From Pseudohongiella nitratireducens (lineage in GTDB: Bacteria > Pseudomonadota > Gammaproteobacteria > Pseudomonadales > Pseudohongiellaceae), in assembly GCF_001642735.1 (NCBI RefSeq), contig NZ_LWHM01000033.1, forward strand, positions 124,001-188,000: a stretch of DNA of 64,000 nt, in the 5' to 3' direction. Positions 47,377-57,803 of this stretch are shown in pieces. Below the pieces are notes generated by a model that worked only from the letters and a program-made list of their open reading frames with translations, searched no databases and was not told where the DNA came from. Position 1 is the first letter of the stretch, and each line of letters opens with the position of its first letter. Position numbers and translations under genes: made by a program.

Positions 47377-49065
47377 ATGGCTACTGATACTGCCACCGCA
47401 GATTCATCTCTACCCTCGGCAAAGCCGCAGACTCCCCTGTTGGCAGGTTTCAATCGTTTGAACCTGCTACGGCAAGCTGGCTTGTTGCTGGGATTGTCAG
47501 CCAGTATAGCGCTGGGTTTTGCTGTGGTGCTTTGGTCGCAGAAAGAACCGATGCAACCGTTGTACCCGAGTATGCAGGGTTATAACGTTAACGAATTGAT
47601 TGAAGTGCTGGATAGTAATCAGCAGAGTTATGAACTGGATCCGGCGAGTGGGGTCGTATTGGTTCCTGCTGATAATGTTCATAACCTCCGTTTGCAAGTA
47701 GCTTCTGCTGGTATCACACGAGATGAAGGTTATGGGTTTGAGTACCTTAGCGAAGAGCCGAGCCTGGGCACCAGTCAGTTCCTGGAAACGACACGTTACC
47801 GTCGTAGCCTGGAAGGGGAGTTGCAGCGCACGATTTCCAGTCTCAGATACGTGCAGACAGCTCGAGTGCACCTGGCGACTCCTGAGCGCAGCGTATTTCT
47901 CCGTGATAACCGTCAGGCCACAGCTTCAGTTTTTTTGACACTTTCAACCGGACGTCGCCTGACTGATGTTCAAATACAGGCGATTGCGAATCTGGTGGCT
48001 TCCAGTGTTCCCGACATGACACCGGAAGGTGTGACGGTAGTGGACCAGAATGGTAACCTGTTAAGTAATCGCAGCCAGAATAATGAGCTGGGTCTGGCCA
48101 GTGAACAATTTGCCTATGTCCGTGAGTTTGAAGAAACACTGACCTCAAGAATCAACCGTATCCTGCATCCTTTACTGGGAGCGGGTCGTTTCACGGCTGA
48201 AGTGGCTGCCGATATTGATTTTACCCGCACCGAACAGGCTGAGGAGCGGTATGATCCGGAGAACACGGTACTGCGTAGTGAACAATCCCTGCGCGAAAGT
48301 CGCAACAGCGCTGAAGTGGTAGCAGGCATTCCCGGGGCATTGAGCAATCAGCCACCGCCTGCCGGGGTGGCTCCGGAGCAGGCCGTTGCCGGCGAAGCTA
48401 ATAATGCAGCGCCTACAGCGAACACCCGCAACCAGTCGACACGAAACTTTGAAGTCGATCGCACCATCAGTTATACCAACTATGACCCGGTCAATGTTCG
48501 CCGGTTGTCGGTTGCAGTCGTTATTGATGAACCGACGGGCGAAGGTGTTCAGCCCTGGACAACGGAAGATATTGATCGCATTACAGCGCTGGTCAGGGAT
48601 GCCGTTGGTTTTGATGCCAGCCGGGGGGACAGTGTTACTGTCATTAATAAACAGTTTGCACAAATACAGGTGCCTGAAGCTGATGCAGTGTCTTTCTGGC
48701 AGGCTCCCTGGTTTGTTCCGGCGCTAAAACAATTGGGAGCAGCCGGCCTGGTGTTGTTACTGGTGTTTGGCGTATTGATGCCAGCTATGCGGCGTCTTAG
48801 TGCCAGCAGCTCCAGCAGTAAATCACTGGCCGCGACTGGACAGTCTTCCTCCGGGCAGGAAGCTGGACACAGTCAGTCCGCCAATGTGTCTGCGGCGCAA
48901 TCTGGCGAAGATGCCAAAGTCACATTGAGTGGTGGTGACGACTTGTTATTGACTGCACCGGGTGACAACTATGAACATCAACTTGGCGCCATCAAAGGCC
49001 TGGTTGCGCAGGATCCGGCCAGGGTCGCACAAGTGGTAAAAAACTGGATTAATAATGATAACTAA
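47377..49065 (+). CDS. fliF: flagellar MS-ring protein FliF
   Basis: The product has 562 residues. A membrane helix near 30-50 (AGLLLGLSASIALGFAVVLW) is followed by ring-building periplasmic domains with the YRRSLEGELQRTI and VHLATPERSVF blocks. The Pro/Ala/Asn-rich linker is at about 320-345. A second helix is near 450-472, and the C-terminal tail ends in the FliG-binding VVKNWINND. It builds the MS ring housing the export gate. Confidence 0.95.
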   Translation: MATDTATADSSLPSAKPQTPLLAGFNRLNLLRQAGLLLGLSASIALGFAVVLWSQKEPMQPLYPSMQGYNVNELIEVLDSNQQSYELDPASGVVLVPADNVHNLRLQVASAGITRDEGYGFEYLSEEPSLGTSQFLETTRYRRSLEGELQRTISSLRYVQTARVHLATPERSVFLRDNRQATASVFLTLSTGRRLTDVQIQAIANLVASSVPDMTPEGVTVVDQNGNLLSNRSQNNELGLASEQFAYVREFEETLTSRINRILHPLLGAGRFTAEVAADIDFTRTEQAEERYDPENTVLRSEQSLRESRNSAEVVAGIPGALSNQPPPAGVAPEQAVAGEANNAAPTANTRNQSTRNFEVDRTISYTNYDPVNVRRLSVAVVIDEPTGEGVQPWTTEDIDRITALVRDAVGFDASRGDSVTVINKQFAQIQVPEADAVSFWQAPWFVPALKQLGAAGLVLLLVFGVLMPAMRRLSASSSSSKSLAATGQSSSGQEAGHSQSANVSAAQSGEDAKVTLSGGDDLLLTAPGDNYEHQLGAIKGLVAQDPARVAQVVKNWINNDN

Positions 49066-49091
49066 CGTGTTTGTCTGTCGGGGGCAGCGAG

Positions 49092-50099
49092 ATGGATAAA
49101 GCAGAGCGCACCATGAACAATCTCGACAAAGCAGCCATTTTGCTGATGAGTATGGGCGAAAAAGACGCAGCTGAAGTACTCAAGCAAATGGGGCCGAAGG
49201 AAGTCCAGCGGGTAGGGGCGGCCATGTCTCAGTTGAGTTCGGTGACACAGGATACCGTTTCTGGTGTGTTGACGCAGTTCATGAATGAGTGCGGTGCACA
49301 GAGCGGACTTGGTATCGGCGCTGAGGGTTATATTCGGAATATGCTGAATGAAGCCCTGGGCGAAGAGCGAGCCAGAGGTTTCCTCGACCGTATCCTGATG
49401 GGTGCGGGTACGGGTGGTATTAACAGTCTGAAATGGATGGATCCACGCTCTGTAGCGGATGTTATCCGTCTTGAGCATCCACAGATACAAGCTGTTGTGC
49501 TGAGCTACCTTGAGCCTGATCAGTCGGCCAGTATTCTGGCGAATTTTCCGGAAAAAGTCCGACTTGAAATCATGATGCGAATTGCAACACTGGAGAGTGT
49601 GCAACCGGAAGCATTGAAAGAATTGAACATGGTGCTTGAGAAACAGTTCTCAGGCAAGGGCTCCAATCCGTCAACAACGATTGGTGGCACCAAAACAGCG
49701 GCTGAGATCATGAATCACCTTGACGGCGCCCAGGAACAGGAACTGATGGGGGCCATTAAAGATGTTGATGAAGACCTGGGTACCCAGATTCAGGATCTGA
49801 TGTTTGTCTTTGACAATCTCAGGGATGTCGATGATCGTGGTATTCAGTCACTATTGCGGGAAGTGTCTTCGGAAGTACTGATTCTGGCATTGAAAGGGGC
49901 CGATGACTTCCTGAAAGAGAAAATCTTCAATAACATGTCCAAGCGTGCTGCTGAGCTGCTCCGAGACGATCTGGAAGCGAAAGGTCCGGTGCGAATCGTA
50001 GAGGTGGAAGCAGCGCAGAAAGAAATTCTGGTGGTGGCGCGACGTATGGCCGACGCTGGCGAGATTCAGCTTGGTGGTGGCAGCGAGGCCATGATCTAG
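49092..50099 (+). CDS. fliG: flagellar motor switch protein FliG
   Basis: The product has 335 residues. The N-terminal domain begins LDKAAILLMSMGEKDAAEVL. The middle domain has LEHPQIQAVVLSYLEPDQ (EHPQ motif). The C-terminal torque domain has DLMFVFDNLRDVDDRGIQSL and its charged residues. It couples the stators to the rotor. ATG 49092 is chosen over a TTG at 49071 because a G-rich site precedes it and the native start context follows. Confidence 0.96.
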   Translation: MDKAERTMNNLDKAAILLMSMGEKDAAEVLKQMGPKEVQRVGAAMSQLSSVTQDTVSGVLTQFMNECGAQSGLGIGAEGYIRNMLNEALGEERARGFLDRILMGAGTGGINSLKWMDPRSVADVIRLEHPQIQAVVLSYLEPDQSASILANFPEKVRLEIMMRIATLESVQPEALKELNMVLEKQFSGKGSNPSTTIGGTKTAAEIMNHLDGAQEQELMGAIKDVDEDLGTQIQDLMFVFDNLRDVDDRGIQSLLREVSSEVLILALKGADDFLKEKIFNNMSKRAAELLRDDLEAKGPVRIVEVEAAQKEILVVARRMADAGEIQLGGGSEAMI

Positions 50100-50142
50100 G
50101 GCTGCTCACAGGTCCTGGTACGTGTGCTGACGGAGTGAACCG

Positions 50143-51150
50143 ATGTCTATGCAACGACACATATTTGATGGCGTAAATCGTGTCAGCCAGAAAAATCTGG
50201 AATCCCAGCCCGTTCTGGCCTGGGTGCCACCGACTATTGAGAAAGGTGGCAAACTGGTCCAGGCCGTCCCCCGTGAAACGTCCCAGTTCGAACAATTTGT
50301 CACTCAGTCATCGGGAGACGCTGCGCCGGATGCAACGGCCAGTGCTGACAAGCAATCCCAGGGTAATGTGTCACCCGAGCGCTATGATGCGGGTTATGAG
50401 CAAGGTCTGTTGCTGGGCCGTAAAGAAGGCCTGAGCAAGGGCATGGAAGAGGGCCAGAAAGCTGGCTACGAGGAAGGCTATCAACAGGGGCTGCAAGCGG
50501 GTCAGGCTGAGGGCCTGGCGCAGGGCGAACAGCAAAGCCAGGCACGTATTGACCAGGCTTTACAGGAACAGTTACAGACTTTAAATGCATTGATGACTCA
50601 TCTCACTCATGCCCTTAATGAACAGGATTACCAGTTAGAGCAGGCGTTGCTGCAACTGGTAAAAACGGTTTCCAAAGAGGTTGTGGGAAGAGATTTAAGC
50701 CTGGATAGCAGCCATATCATGCAACTGATCAAGCAGGCGTTGGGAGCCCTTCCGGCAACCCGCGAGCATGTCCGGATTTATGTCAGTCAGCAGGATGTGG
50801 AACTGGTCATGAAAGCTGCCGAGCAAGGTGGTGAGAACTGGCGTGTTATTGCCAGTAATGCCATTGAACCGGGCGGTTGTCGTGTTGAAACGGATCACAG
50901 TCTGGTTGACTTCACTGTCGCCGAGCGCTTCCAGCAGGCGATCAGCCATGTTATTGACGGCCGTACTGCTGTTGCGGGCAAACAGTCTTCCATTTCAATC
51001 CCTGACGGAGAAAGCTGGGAAGCAGCACCTGAACCTGTGGTGAAGCCCATTTTATCGGTGAGCCGGGATTCAGAGGCAGACAAACCCGAGAAAATGTCTG
51101 AGCAAGCGGCTCGCCTTTCTGATGACTGGGCCGGTTCCGATGATGATTAA
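50143..51150 (+). CDS. fliH: flagellar export regulator FliH
   Basis: The 335-residue protein has a disordered N-terminal third. The Gly-rich repeats follow ([20 protein letters not shown] and onward, about 85-135), GxxxG spaced as in FliH. The helical C-terminal domain ends in an Asp-rich tail. It binds the FliI ATPase and controls its activity. The start is ATG 50143 with CGGAGTG upstream. The end overlaps fliI by 11 bases. Confidence 0.92.
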   Translation: MSMQRHIFDGVNRVSQKNLESQPVLAWVPPTIEKGGKLVQAVPRETSQFEQFVTQSSGDAAPDATASADKQSQGNVSPERYDAGYEQGLLLGRKEGLSKGMEEGQKAGYEEGYQQGLQAGQAEGLAQGEQQSQARIDQALQEQLQTLNALMTHLTHALNEQDYQLEQALLQLVKTVSKEVVGRDLSLDSSHIMQLIKQALGALPATREHVRIYVSQQDVELVMKAAEQGGENWRVIASNAIEPGGCRVETDHSLVDFTVAERFQQAISHVIDGRTAVAGKQSSISIPDGESWEAAPEPVVKPILSVSRDSEADKPEKMSEQAARLSDDWAGSDDD

Positions 51151-52588
51151 CCGTCAATCCCTGTCCCAACGCCTGCGTAGTTATATCCCTCCTCATGAAA
51201 TTCAGGTGACACCTTCGTTAGTGGGCCGCCTGACGCGTGTCGTCGGGTTGACTCTGGAGGCTGTCGGTTGTGATGTGACAATGGGTAGTCGGTGCCTGGT
51301 CAGTCACAGCCAGGGAGGACACGTTGAAGCTGAGGTGGTTGGCTTTGATGGTGCTAAAGTTTTTCTGATGCCACTGCAATCTGTGGATGGCCTTAAGCCT
51401 GGTGCTACCGTGGTTCCCGCCAATCACGATAAGGGGCTGTGGGTCGGAAGTGGTTTATTGGGCCGTGTCCTGAACGGTTTTGGTGAGCCCATCGACGGTA
51501 AAGGCCCGATTGATACGGATGCCTGTCATCAGGCAGGTGCCGATCGCGTTATCAATCCCCTCAAACGCAAACCCGTGAAAGAAACCCTCGATGTAGGGAT
51601 TACGGCAATCAATGGATTGCTGACCGTGGGCAGAGGTCAGCGTATCGGACTGTTTGCCGGTAGTGGTGTGGGCAAAAGTGTGCTTCTGGGAATGATGACA
51701 AGGTTTACTGAAGCCGATGTCATTGTTGTCGGGCTGATTGGTGAAAGGGGCCGTGAGGTTAAAGAGTTTATTGATGAGATTCTGGGCGAGGAAGGCCTGA
51801 AGCGCTCGGTGGTGGTTGCCTCGCCAGCCGATGACTCTCCCTTGATGAGACTCAGAGCAGCAACAGTAACCAGTCAGATCGCCGAGTCTTTTCGTGATGA
51901 AGGCAAAGATGTACTTTTGCTGATGGATTCACTGACCCGCTATGCCATGGCGCAGCGTGAAATAGCACTGGCTATCGGTGAGCCACCAGCAACCAAAGGC
52001 TACCCGCCATCGGTGTTTGCCAAAATCCCGAAACTGGTTGAGCGAGCGGGCAACGCTGACCAGGGACAAGGCAGTATTACTGCTTTTTATACCGTGTTAA
52101 CGGAGGGCGATGATCAACAGGACCCGATAGCGGATGCTTCGCGTGCCATTCTTGATGGCCATGTTGTTCTCTCACGCACACTGGCTGAACAGGGGCATTA
52201 TCCTGCGATTGATGTAGAAGCCTCTATCAGCCGGGTCATGCCTGCCATTGTGACGCCGGAGCACCTGGCAACCGCCCAGTTCTTCAAACGGATTTACTCC
52301 CGGTACCAGCAGAATCGCGACCTGATTAGCGTGGGTGCCTATAGCATGGGTTCTGACCCGGATACTGATTTTGCCATAGAGCGTATGCCGCACTTGCTGC
52401 AGTTCCTGAAACAAGGGTTAACTGAGAAAGTCGTGCTGCCTGATGCGACGCTTCGCTTACAGCGTGCGATCAACCCCGCCAGCGATAATCCGCCGGCAGG
52501 CACAAACACCAGCTCCGGGCGCCCTGCCGGTCCTGCACAAACATTAGGTGGCAGAGACCGGGGTGCTAATACCACGGCTACGGTATGA
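51140..52588 (+). CDS. fliI: flagellum-specific ATPase FliI
   Basis: The 482-residue protein has the P-loop AGSGVGKS, Walker [20 protein letters not shown] and [10 protein letters not shown]. These are hallmarks of the F1-beta-like type III export ATPases. The last 35 residues are a Pro/Gly/Asn-rich tail beyond the usual end. Two tandem ATGs (51140, 51143) lie inside the fliH end; the earlier one is taken. It overlaps fliJ by ATGA. Confidence 0.95.
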   Translation: MMINRQSLSQRLRSYIPPHEIQVTPSLVGRLTRVVGLTLEAVGCDVTMGSRCLVSHSQGGHVEAEVVGFDGAKVFLMPLQSVDGLKPGATVVPANHDKGLWVGSGLLGRVLNGFGEPIDGKGPIDTDACHQAGADRVINPLKRKPVKETLDVGITAINGLLTVGRGQRIGLFAGSGVGKSVLLGMMTRFTEADVIVVGLIGERGREVKEFIDEILGEEGLKRSVVVASPADDSPLMRLRAATVTSQIAESFRDEGKDVLLLMDSLTRYAMAQREIALAIGEPPATKGYPPSVFAKIPKLVERAGNADQGQGSITAFYTVLTEGDDQQDPIADASRAILDGHVVLSRTLAEQGHYPAIDVEASISRVMPAIVTPEHLATAQFFKRIYSRYQQNRDLISVGAYSMGSDPDTDFAIERMPHLLQFLKQGLTEKVVLPDATLRLQRAINPASDNPPAGTNTSSGRPAGPAQTLGGRDRGANTTATV

Positions 52589-53025
52589 ACCGTGTAGCGC
52601 GCCTGAAGCCAGTGCTGAGAATCGCGGAGCTCGAGGTTGATAAAGCCGGGCAAATGGTCGCCAGTGCTTCTCAGCAACTCAAGACTGAGCAACAGAAATT
52701 GCAGCAACTGACATCCTACCAGCAAGAATATGGACAACGGATGATCACGGCAGGACAGGCAGGGATCACCGCTGACCAGCTACGAATGTATGATCGTTTC
52801 CGCGAACAGCTGGAGAATGCGTTAACCCATCAGCAAAGCCGGATTACGCAATGTGAGACGGTATTGGCAAATTGCAAAACACAATGGCAGGCGAAGGATA
52901 TACGTTTTAAAAGCCTGGAGAAGCTTCTGGTTAAGCTGGAACGTGAAGCTGATGTGGCACTGCAGAAAAGTGAGCAAAAAAACCACGATGAGTTTGCTCG
53001 CCGCTCAGCGAAACGCCATTGGTGA
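52585..53025 (+). CDS. fliJ: flagellar export chaperone FliJ
   Basis: The 146-residue protein is nearly all charged helix, with two long antiparallel coiled coils (about 15-60 and 70-135), as known for FliJ. It is the central stalk of the export ATPase. It is translated from an overlap with fliI. The end [15 protein letters not shown] is the family's typical C-terminus. Confidence 0.92.
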   Translation: MNRVARLKPVLRIAELEVDKAGQMVASASQQLKTEQQKLQQLTSYQQEYGQRMITAGQAGITADQLRMYDRFREQLENALTHQQSRITQCETVLANCKTQWQAKDIRFKSLEKLLVKLEREADVALQKSEQKNHDEFARRSAKRHW

Positions 53026-53050
53026 ATTGTTCTTGATAAAAATTTCAGTC

Positions 53051-53066
53051 TGGCAAAGAAATTGCA
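53051..53066 (+). promoter_or_regulatory. sigma-54 promoter of fliK
   Basis: TGGCAAAGAAATTGCA. GG at 53052-53053 and GC at 53064-53065 are 10 bases apart. An inverted repeat CATTTCA (53085-53091) / TGAAATG (53098-53104) follows just downstream of the predicted start. Confidence 0.86.
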
Positions 53067-53144
53067 TTGTTCATCTGCGGTGAGCATTTCAGCTTGTTGA
53101 AATGACCGCCCGGGAAAATAATCGATTGTTGCAGGAAGTCCTTT

Positions 53145-55241
53145 ATGTCGGCTGAATCTTCTTCTTTATCGCTTGTACTTGCGTCCAGTCAAACCATGCG
53201 CGATGTTTCAGGCATTAGCCAATCCAGTCGTTCGCTGAACGATTCGGCCATGCCTCATTCAGAGTACCGTTCGGAGACAAGACAGTCATTCCGCGACCAC
53301 ATGAACGAAGTGGCCAAAGAAAAAGCCAGCTCCGAGAAGACTTCAGACGCACCCCCTGAAAAGTCTGCAAGCCCTCATAAACTAACTGCACAGGAACAAG
53401 CCTCAGCAGGTAAAGAGCCTTCAGCGAACCAAGAGCCTTCAGCTAGACAAGAGCCCTCAGCTAGACAAGAGCCCTCAGCTAGACAAGAGCCTTCCGCGAG
53501 AAAAGAACCCTCAGCTGATAAACAGCCCTCAGCCGGTGATGAGCCCCTGAGTCACAAAGCACCTACAACCGCAGCAGAGCCATCATCAGCAAGCAAGACG
53601 TCTATGGCTGAAAACGGTGAAGCCACTGATAAACCTGCGGCATCAGCGACAGGCAGAGACGTTCTTGAAAATGCAAACAATGCTGCAAGACAACCGGTTC
53701 AGACTGGGCTTGCTGTCGGTAAAACAAACCCGCCTGATGTGACTTTGATGAAAAAAGAACGCACTGCTGATCCCAATCCCAATGTGAATTCACCTGAAGA
53801 CACAGGAGCGGGTAATAGCCAGGCATTACTGGATGCGACGACTGAATTGCCTCAGGGGCAATCACAAAGTCTCGATTTGCTCCTTGCCAATGGTGCAACG
53901 CTGAAGGACCTGCTATTAGCAAAGCAAAATGCTGGCGACAATAGTCAAATCTGGCAGTTAGCCGATGGAGAGCCAGCCACGTTGCCATCGACCTCAGCAC
54001 TTACGGGAGCATCGGTACTGAAAGCTTCAGCGCTCGGTCAAGAAGGTGGTTTGAATTCTCGTATCGAGCTCTCGTCTACATCCAGTCAGTTATCAAGCCA
54101 GACGCTATCCATGCAACGCCCATCAACTGCACCCACCTCCCATTCAGCTCTTGATTTGCGTATGCAGGTCAGAGCGGCAGTGCTGGATCTGGTAAAGCAG
54201 GGTGGCAGCTCATTGCCGCAGACATTGCCGCCAAGTGACGAGAAATTGCCGCTCTCCAACCCGAGTTCTGTTGGCGCAGTTGCATTGAAGGGGGCGCTGA
54301 ATACAACGGCTAAATCAGCCGGTGGAACCATTTCTGCAGAAAGTAATACCCAGCCCGGGCCGATGGCAACAAACTCAGCGACTGGCATTAACCGCGTCGA
54401 GACACCTCAAACTATAGCGGCGCTGGGATCGGGTTCGCTTGCATCTCATGGCCTTGGTGTGCAGGAGGGCGTCGCACAAATTCGGCAACCTGGCAATCCT
54501 GCTGATATGAACACTGCAGTGTTGCGTGAGCATTTGGCGTTGCAGACAACCGCGGTATCACCAGCCGTTCCCCCCACAGATACGGGCGGCGGTGTGTCGG
54601 TTCAGGAACTGGTTGATGGCTTGCTCAATGCTGATGCTGATGCTGATGCTAATGCAGGAGAGTCTCGTGCTGAGCGCTCCGTACTGGCCAATTCGGCAGG
54701 AAGCAGGGGGGCGCAAAGCGGACAGGGGCAGCCGGGGACAGGCGTTCCAGCGCCCGGCACGCCAGCCAGTCAGTTGACGAGCTCGCCAGCTGCCATGGCT
54801 GCTACTCAAGGCGGGGGGACTTTGGAGCAATCTATGATGCAGGCGCAGGTTGGTCAACAAATCATGTTGATGCACGAGCGTGGTATCAGTTCGGCCAGGA
54901 TACGGCTGGATCCACCCGAGTTAGGTTCATTGATTATCAAGCTCGAGGTCCAGGATCGGTCAGCAGTTGTACATTTTTCTGCGCAACACCAGATGGTCAG
55001 AGACAGTCTTGAGCAGCAGCTCCCCAGGTTACAGGAGATGATGGATGATATGGGGCTTGAATTAAGCGATGCCTCTGTTGATTCTCAAGCAGGTGGCCGC
55101 GAAGAAACTGAACAGCATGATGAGTCCGGAGCTGCGAGACAGGGTGGTGATATCCAGGATTCGGATGATCACCTGAGCGATAAAGCAGAAGAAACGAGCG
55201 CGACAGCAGGTGTGCTGTCATTAGTCGATCAATATGTGTGA
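53145..55241 (+). CDS. fliK: flagellar hook-length control protein FliK
   Basis: The product has 698 residues, long for FliK. Residues 1 to about 560 are low-complexity ruler sequence (Ser/Ala/Gln/Pro) with an in-frame repeat region (about 90-135) of EPSARQ units. A short Asp-Ala run (ADADADA) is near 500. The conserved C-terminal domain (about 570-650) has GISSARIRLDPPELGSLIIKL. It measures hook length and switches export specificity. It has its own sigma-54 promoter. Confidence 0.93.
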   Translation: MSAESSSLSLVLASSQTMRDVSGISQSSRSLNDSAMPHSEYRSETRQSFRDHMNEVAKEKASSEKTSDAPPEKSASPHKLTAQEQASAGKEPSANQEPSARQEPSARQEPSARQEPSARKEPSADKQPSAGDEPLSHKAPTTAAEPSSASKTSMAENGEATDKPAASATGRDVLENANNAARQPVQTGLAVGKTNPPDVTLMKKERTADPNPNVNSPEDTGAGNSQALLDATTELPQGQSQSLDLLLANGATLKDLLLAKQNAGDNSQIWQLADGEPATLPSTSALTGASVLKASALGQEGGLNSRIELSSTSSQLSSQTLSMQRPSTAPTSHSALDLRMQVRAAVLDLVKQGGSSLPQTLPPSDEKLPLSNPSSVGAVALKGALNTTAKSAGGTISAESNTQPGPMATNSATGINRVETPQTIAALGSGSLASHGLGVQEGVAQIRQPGNPADMNTAVLREHLALQTTAVSPAVPPTDTGGGVSVQELVDGLLNADADADANAGESRAERSVLANSAGSRGAQSGQGQPGTGVPAPGTPASQLTSSPAAMAATQGGGTLEQSMMQAQVGQQIMLMHERGISSARIRLDPPELGSLIIKLEVQDRSAVVHFSAQHQMVRDSLEQQLPRLQEMMDDMGLELSDASVDSQAGGREETEQHDESGAARQGGDIQDSDDHLSDKAEETSATAGVLSLVDQYV
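53411..53541 (+). repeat. 18-bp tandem repeats within fliK
   Basis: GAGCCCTCAGCTAGACAA units repeat in frame. Three to four are nearly exact and the flanking ones are degenerate (encoding EPSANQ, EPSARQ x3, EPSARK, EPSADK, QPSAGD). Unit number could vary between strains. Confidence 0.9.
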
Positions 55242-55248
55242 AGTGCTA

Positions 55249-55258
55249 AGTGTCAATT
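55249..55258 (+). promoter_or_regulatory. AGTGTCAATT motif before fliL
   Basis: This exact decamer also occurs before fleS and twice before flhA. It lies about 125 bases upstream of the fliL sigma-54 element, an enhancer-like position. Confidence 0.4.
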
Positions 55259-55382
55259 CCATGGCTACCTGAGCTGGTAGCTGGTGTCAGGCGGGCGTCA
55301 CATTTTTGGCGATGTTGCTCGCGGAGATCAGTTTCAACATACAGGGTGCTGAAAAGTAAAGATAAAATACAGTATCCTATTT

Positions 55383-55398
55383 TGGCATAAGCCTTGCT
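55383..55398 (+). promoter_or_regulatory. sigma-54 promoter of fliL
   Basis: TGGCATAAGCCTTGCT. GG at 55384-55385 and GC at 55396-55397 are 10 bases apart. It should drive fliLMNOPQR-flhB. The intergenic region 55242-55475 also holds a small GCTACC/GGTAGC hairpin at 55264-55281. Confidence 0.88.
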
Positions 55399-55475
55399 TC
55401 CCTAGTTATAACAGTTACCATGCGTGTTTTTATCAACATGCATGCGTAGTTGAATTGAGCTAGAGGAAAACAGGT

Positions 55476-55943
55476 TTGAAGAAAATCATTCTAATTGTGG
55501 CGGTTATCGTTGTACTGGTGGCAGCAGGACTGGCTGCCTGGCTGCTTTTTTTGCGACCAGCACCAGAGGACGCAGCAGCAGAGACTGAAGAAGCGGTGGC
55601 CGAAGAGGCCGGCGTGCATAGTGGCCCAGTTCAATATCTGGAGCTGGCCCCATCTTTCGTCGTGAACTTCCCTCATCAGGGCCGTCAGCGCTATATGCAA
55701 GCCTCATTGTCCGTCATGTCACGCGACAGTGAGGCTATTGCCGCTGTCAGTCGCCACATGCCCTTAATACGTCATAACCTGATTAACCTTTTCAGTGCGC
55801 AGCTATTGCTGGTCTTTGAAGACCCCAGTGGCATTGAGCGCTTGCGCCAACTGGCAACGGCAGAAGTACAACAGGTGCTGATAAATGAAATCGGCCGTGA
55901 AGGCATCGAAGAAGTGCTGTTTACAGACTTCGTGATGCAGTAA
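55476..55943 (+). CDS. fliL: flagellar basal body protein FliL
   Basis: The 155-residue single-pass membrane protein has its helix at about 5-25, followed by an acidic linker and a stomatin-like periplasmic domain. That domain has YLELAPSFVVNF and the end VLFTDFVMQ. It surrounds and assists the stators. The start is TTG at 55476, seven bases after AGAGGAA; no in-frame ATG precedes the helix. Confidence 0.92.
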   Translation: MKKIILIVAVIVVLVAAGLAAWLLFLRPAPEDAAAETEEAVAEEAGVHSGPVQYLELAPSFVVNFPHQGRQRYMQASLSVMSRDSEAIAAVSRHMPLIRHNLINLFSAQLLLVFEDPSGIERLRQLATAEVQQVLINEIGREGIEEVLFTDFVMQ

Positions 55944-55961
55944 TAGCGAGAGAATACTGTC

Positions 55962-56927
55962 ATGCAGGATCTGTTATCCCAGGATGAAATCGATGCGCTT
56001 TTACATGGTGTCGATGAAAGTGAACTTGAAAATGAGTTTGACGGTGACCCCGGTTCGGTTCGCCCCTATGACCTGACCAGCCAGGACAGGATTGTTCGGG
56101 GCCGCATGCCGACATTGGAAATGATCAATGAACGGTTTGCCCGTTATACACGAATCAGTATGTTCAACTTGTTAAGAAGAACCGCCGATGTCTCGCTGGG
56201 TGGTGTGCAGATCACTAAATTTGGTGAGTACCTTCATACACTTTACGTACCTACCAGTCTCAATCTGGTGAAGTTCAGACCGTTGCGTGGCACAGCTCTG
56301 ATTGTGCTGGATGCCAAGCTGGTTTTTAAACTGGTTGACAACTACTTCGGTGGCGATGGGCGACATGCCAAGATCGAAGGCCGAGAGTTTACGCCCACAG
56401 AACTTCGCGTGGTGCAAATGGTACTGAACCAGATCTTTCTTGACCTGGGAGAAGCCTGGCGAAATGTTTACAAACTGGAGTTTGATCACCTTCGCTCAGA
56501 AGTCAATCCTTCCATGGCCAACATTGTCAGCCCGAGCGAAGTGGTGGTTGTCAGCAGTTTCCATGTCGAACTTGATGGTGGTGGTGGGGATATTCACATT
56601 ACTCAGCCGTATGCCATGATCGAACCCATCAGGGAGTTGCTTGATGCAGGTATGCAAAGTGATGTTGATGAGCATGATGAACGCTGGGGGAATGCGTTGC
56701 AGAACCAGATCAAGTTTGCCACCGTTGATTTCAGTTGCGATTTGTTTGAGCGGGAAATTTCTTTGCGTGATGTCGTTGACCTGGAACCAGGCGATGTCAT
56801 TCCGGTGGAAATGCCGGAGAAGGTTGTCCTGAAGGCTAATGGTGTGCCTTTGTTTGATACCAAAGTGGGTATGTCCAATGGCAATCTGGCGCTACGTGTC
56901 GATGGCATCCATCGTGAATTTGAATGA
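55962..56927 (+). CDS. fliM: flagellar motor switch protein FliM
   Basis: The product has 321 residues. The N-terminal LLSQDEIDALL is the CheY-P-binding peptide. The CheC-like middle domain and the SPOA C-terminal domain (LEPGDVIPVEMP) follow. It forms the C ring with FliG and FliN and sets rotation direction. It starts 19 bases after fliL. Confidence 0.96.
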   Translation: MQDLLSQDEIDALLHGVDESELENEFDGDPGSVRPYDLTSQDRIVRGRMPTLEMINERFARYTRISMFNLLRRTADVSLGGVQITKFGEYLHTLYVPTSLNLVKFRPLRGTALIVLDAKLVFKLVDNYFGGDGRHAKIEGREFTPTELRVVQMVLNQIFLDLGEAWRNVYKLEFDHLRSEVNPSMANIVSPSEVVVVSSFHVELDGGGGDIHITQPYAMIEPIRELLDAGMQSDVDEHDERWGNALQNQIKFATVDFSCDLFEREISLRDVVDLEPGDVIPVEMPEKVVLKANGVPLFDTKVGMSNGNLALRVDGIHREFE

Positions 56928-56990
56928 GTCATTTATTGACAGATACGGCTATATATACGCGATATCTATGACAACAGGCGGGAGTTTATC

Positions 56991-57368
56991 ATGAGCGAAG
57001 AGCAGGATATTTCAGATCAGTGGGCGGAAGCCATGGAAGAAGAAAATCAGCAAAACCAGGATGACAGTGGACAAGAAGTCAGCCAGGAAAGAACACAGGC
57101 CGATGGCTCTCCTGATCTGGATGTCATTCTGGATATCCCGGTGCGAATTTCCATGGAAGTTGGCAGTACCGCGATCACTATCCGTAACCTGTTACAACTC
57201 AACCAGGGCTCCGTGATTGAACTGGATCGCCTTGCTGGTGAGCCACTGGATGTACTGGTAAATGGCACCCTGATCGCTCATGGTGAGGTGGTTGTCGTGA
57301 ACGATAAATTTGGTATTCGCATGACCGACGTCATCAGTCCTTCCGAGCGTATTAAAAAACTGAGATAA
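56991..57368 (+). CDS. fliN: flagellar motor switch protein FliN
   Basis: The product has 125 residues. The acidic N-terminal 40 residues are variable. The SPOA domain is conserved (LDVILDIPVRISMEVG, GEVVVVNDKFGIRMTDVI). It forms the base of the C ring and docks FliH. GGGAG stands before ATG 56991. Confidence 0.96.
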   Translation: MSEEQDISDQWAEAMEEENQQNQDDSGQEVSQERTQADGSPDLDVILDIPVRISMEVGSTAITIRNLLQLNQGSVIELDRLAGEPLDVLVNGTLIAHGEVVVVNDKFGIRMTDVISPSERIKKLR

Positions 57369-57377
57369 GTACTGTTA

Positions 57378-57803
57378 ATGTCAAATGTCCCCTTATACAT
57401 CAGCGCCATGTTATTAATTGGTCAGGCATCCGCGCAGGAAATCTCTGGCAGTGCTGCTTCGTCACAGTCGCCGGGTGTCAGTTCGTTTCTCCAGATGGGA
57501 ATGGGGCTGTTTGTTATTGTTGGCCTGATACTGTTTCTGGCCTGGGTATACCGTCGTGTTCAACCTGGCGCGGCAGGTCAGGTGAATGCCATGAACGTAC
57601 TGGCGGCCATACCGCTAGGCCATCGTGAGAGACTGGTTATGGTTAAAGTCATTGACCGTGTACTGATTCTTGGTGTGACACCACAACAGATCAACAAGTT
57701 GCATGAAATGTCTCTGGAGGATGTTGAGGCTGTCATATCAACTGATGCCGGTAACGGACGTTTTGCAGAGGTTCTCAGACAGTTTACTGGTCGGCAGTCA
57801 TGA
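57378..57803 (+). CDS. fliO: flagellar biosynthesis protein FliO
   Basis: The product has 141 residues. A weak signal-like N-terminus and a membrane helix (about 36-56, [21 protein letters not shown]) precede a cytoplasmic domain with [19 protein letters not shown]. It assists FliP folding during export-gate assembly. It overlaps fliP by ATGA. Confidence 0.9.
   Translation: MSNVPLYISAMLLIGQASAQEISGSAASSQSPGVSSFLQMGMGLFVIVGLILFLAWVYRRVQPGAAGQVNAMNVLAAIPLGHRERLVMVKVIDRVLILGVTPQQINKLHEMSLEDVEAVISTDAGNGRFAEVLRQFTGRQS

Noticed and set aside
53411-53541. CRISPR-like direct repeats
   Set aside because: The repeats are contiguous with no unique spacers, stay in frame inside fliK, and have no cas genes nearby.
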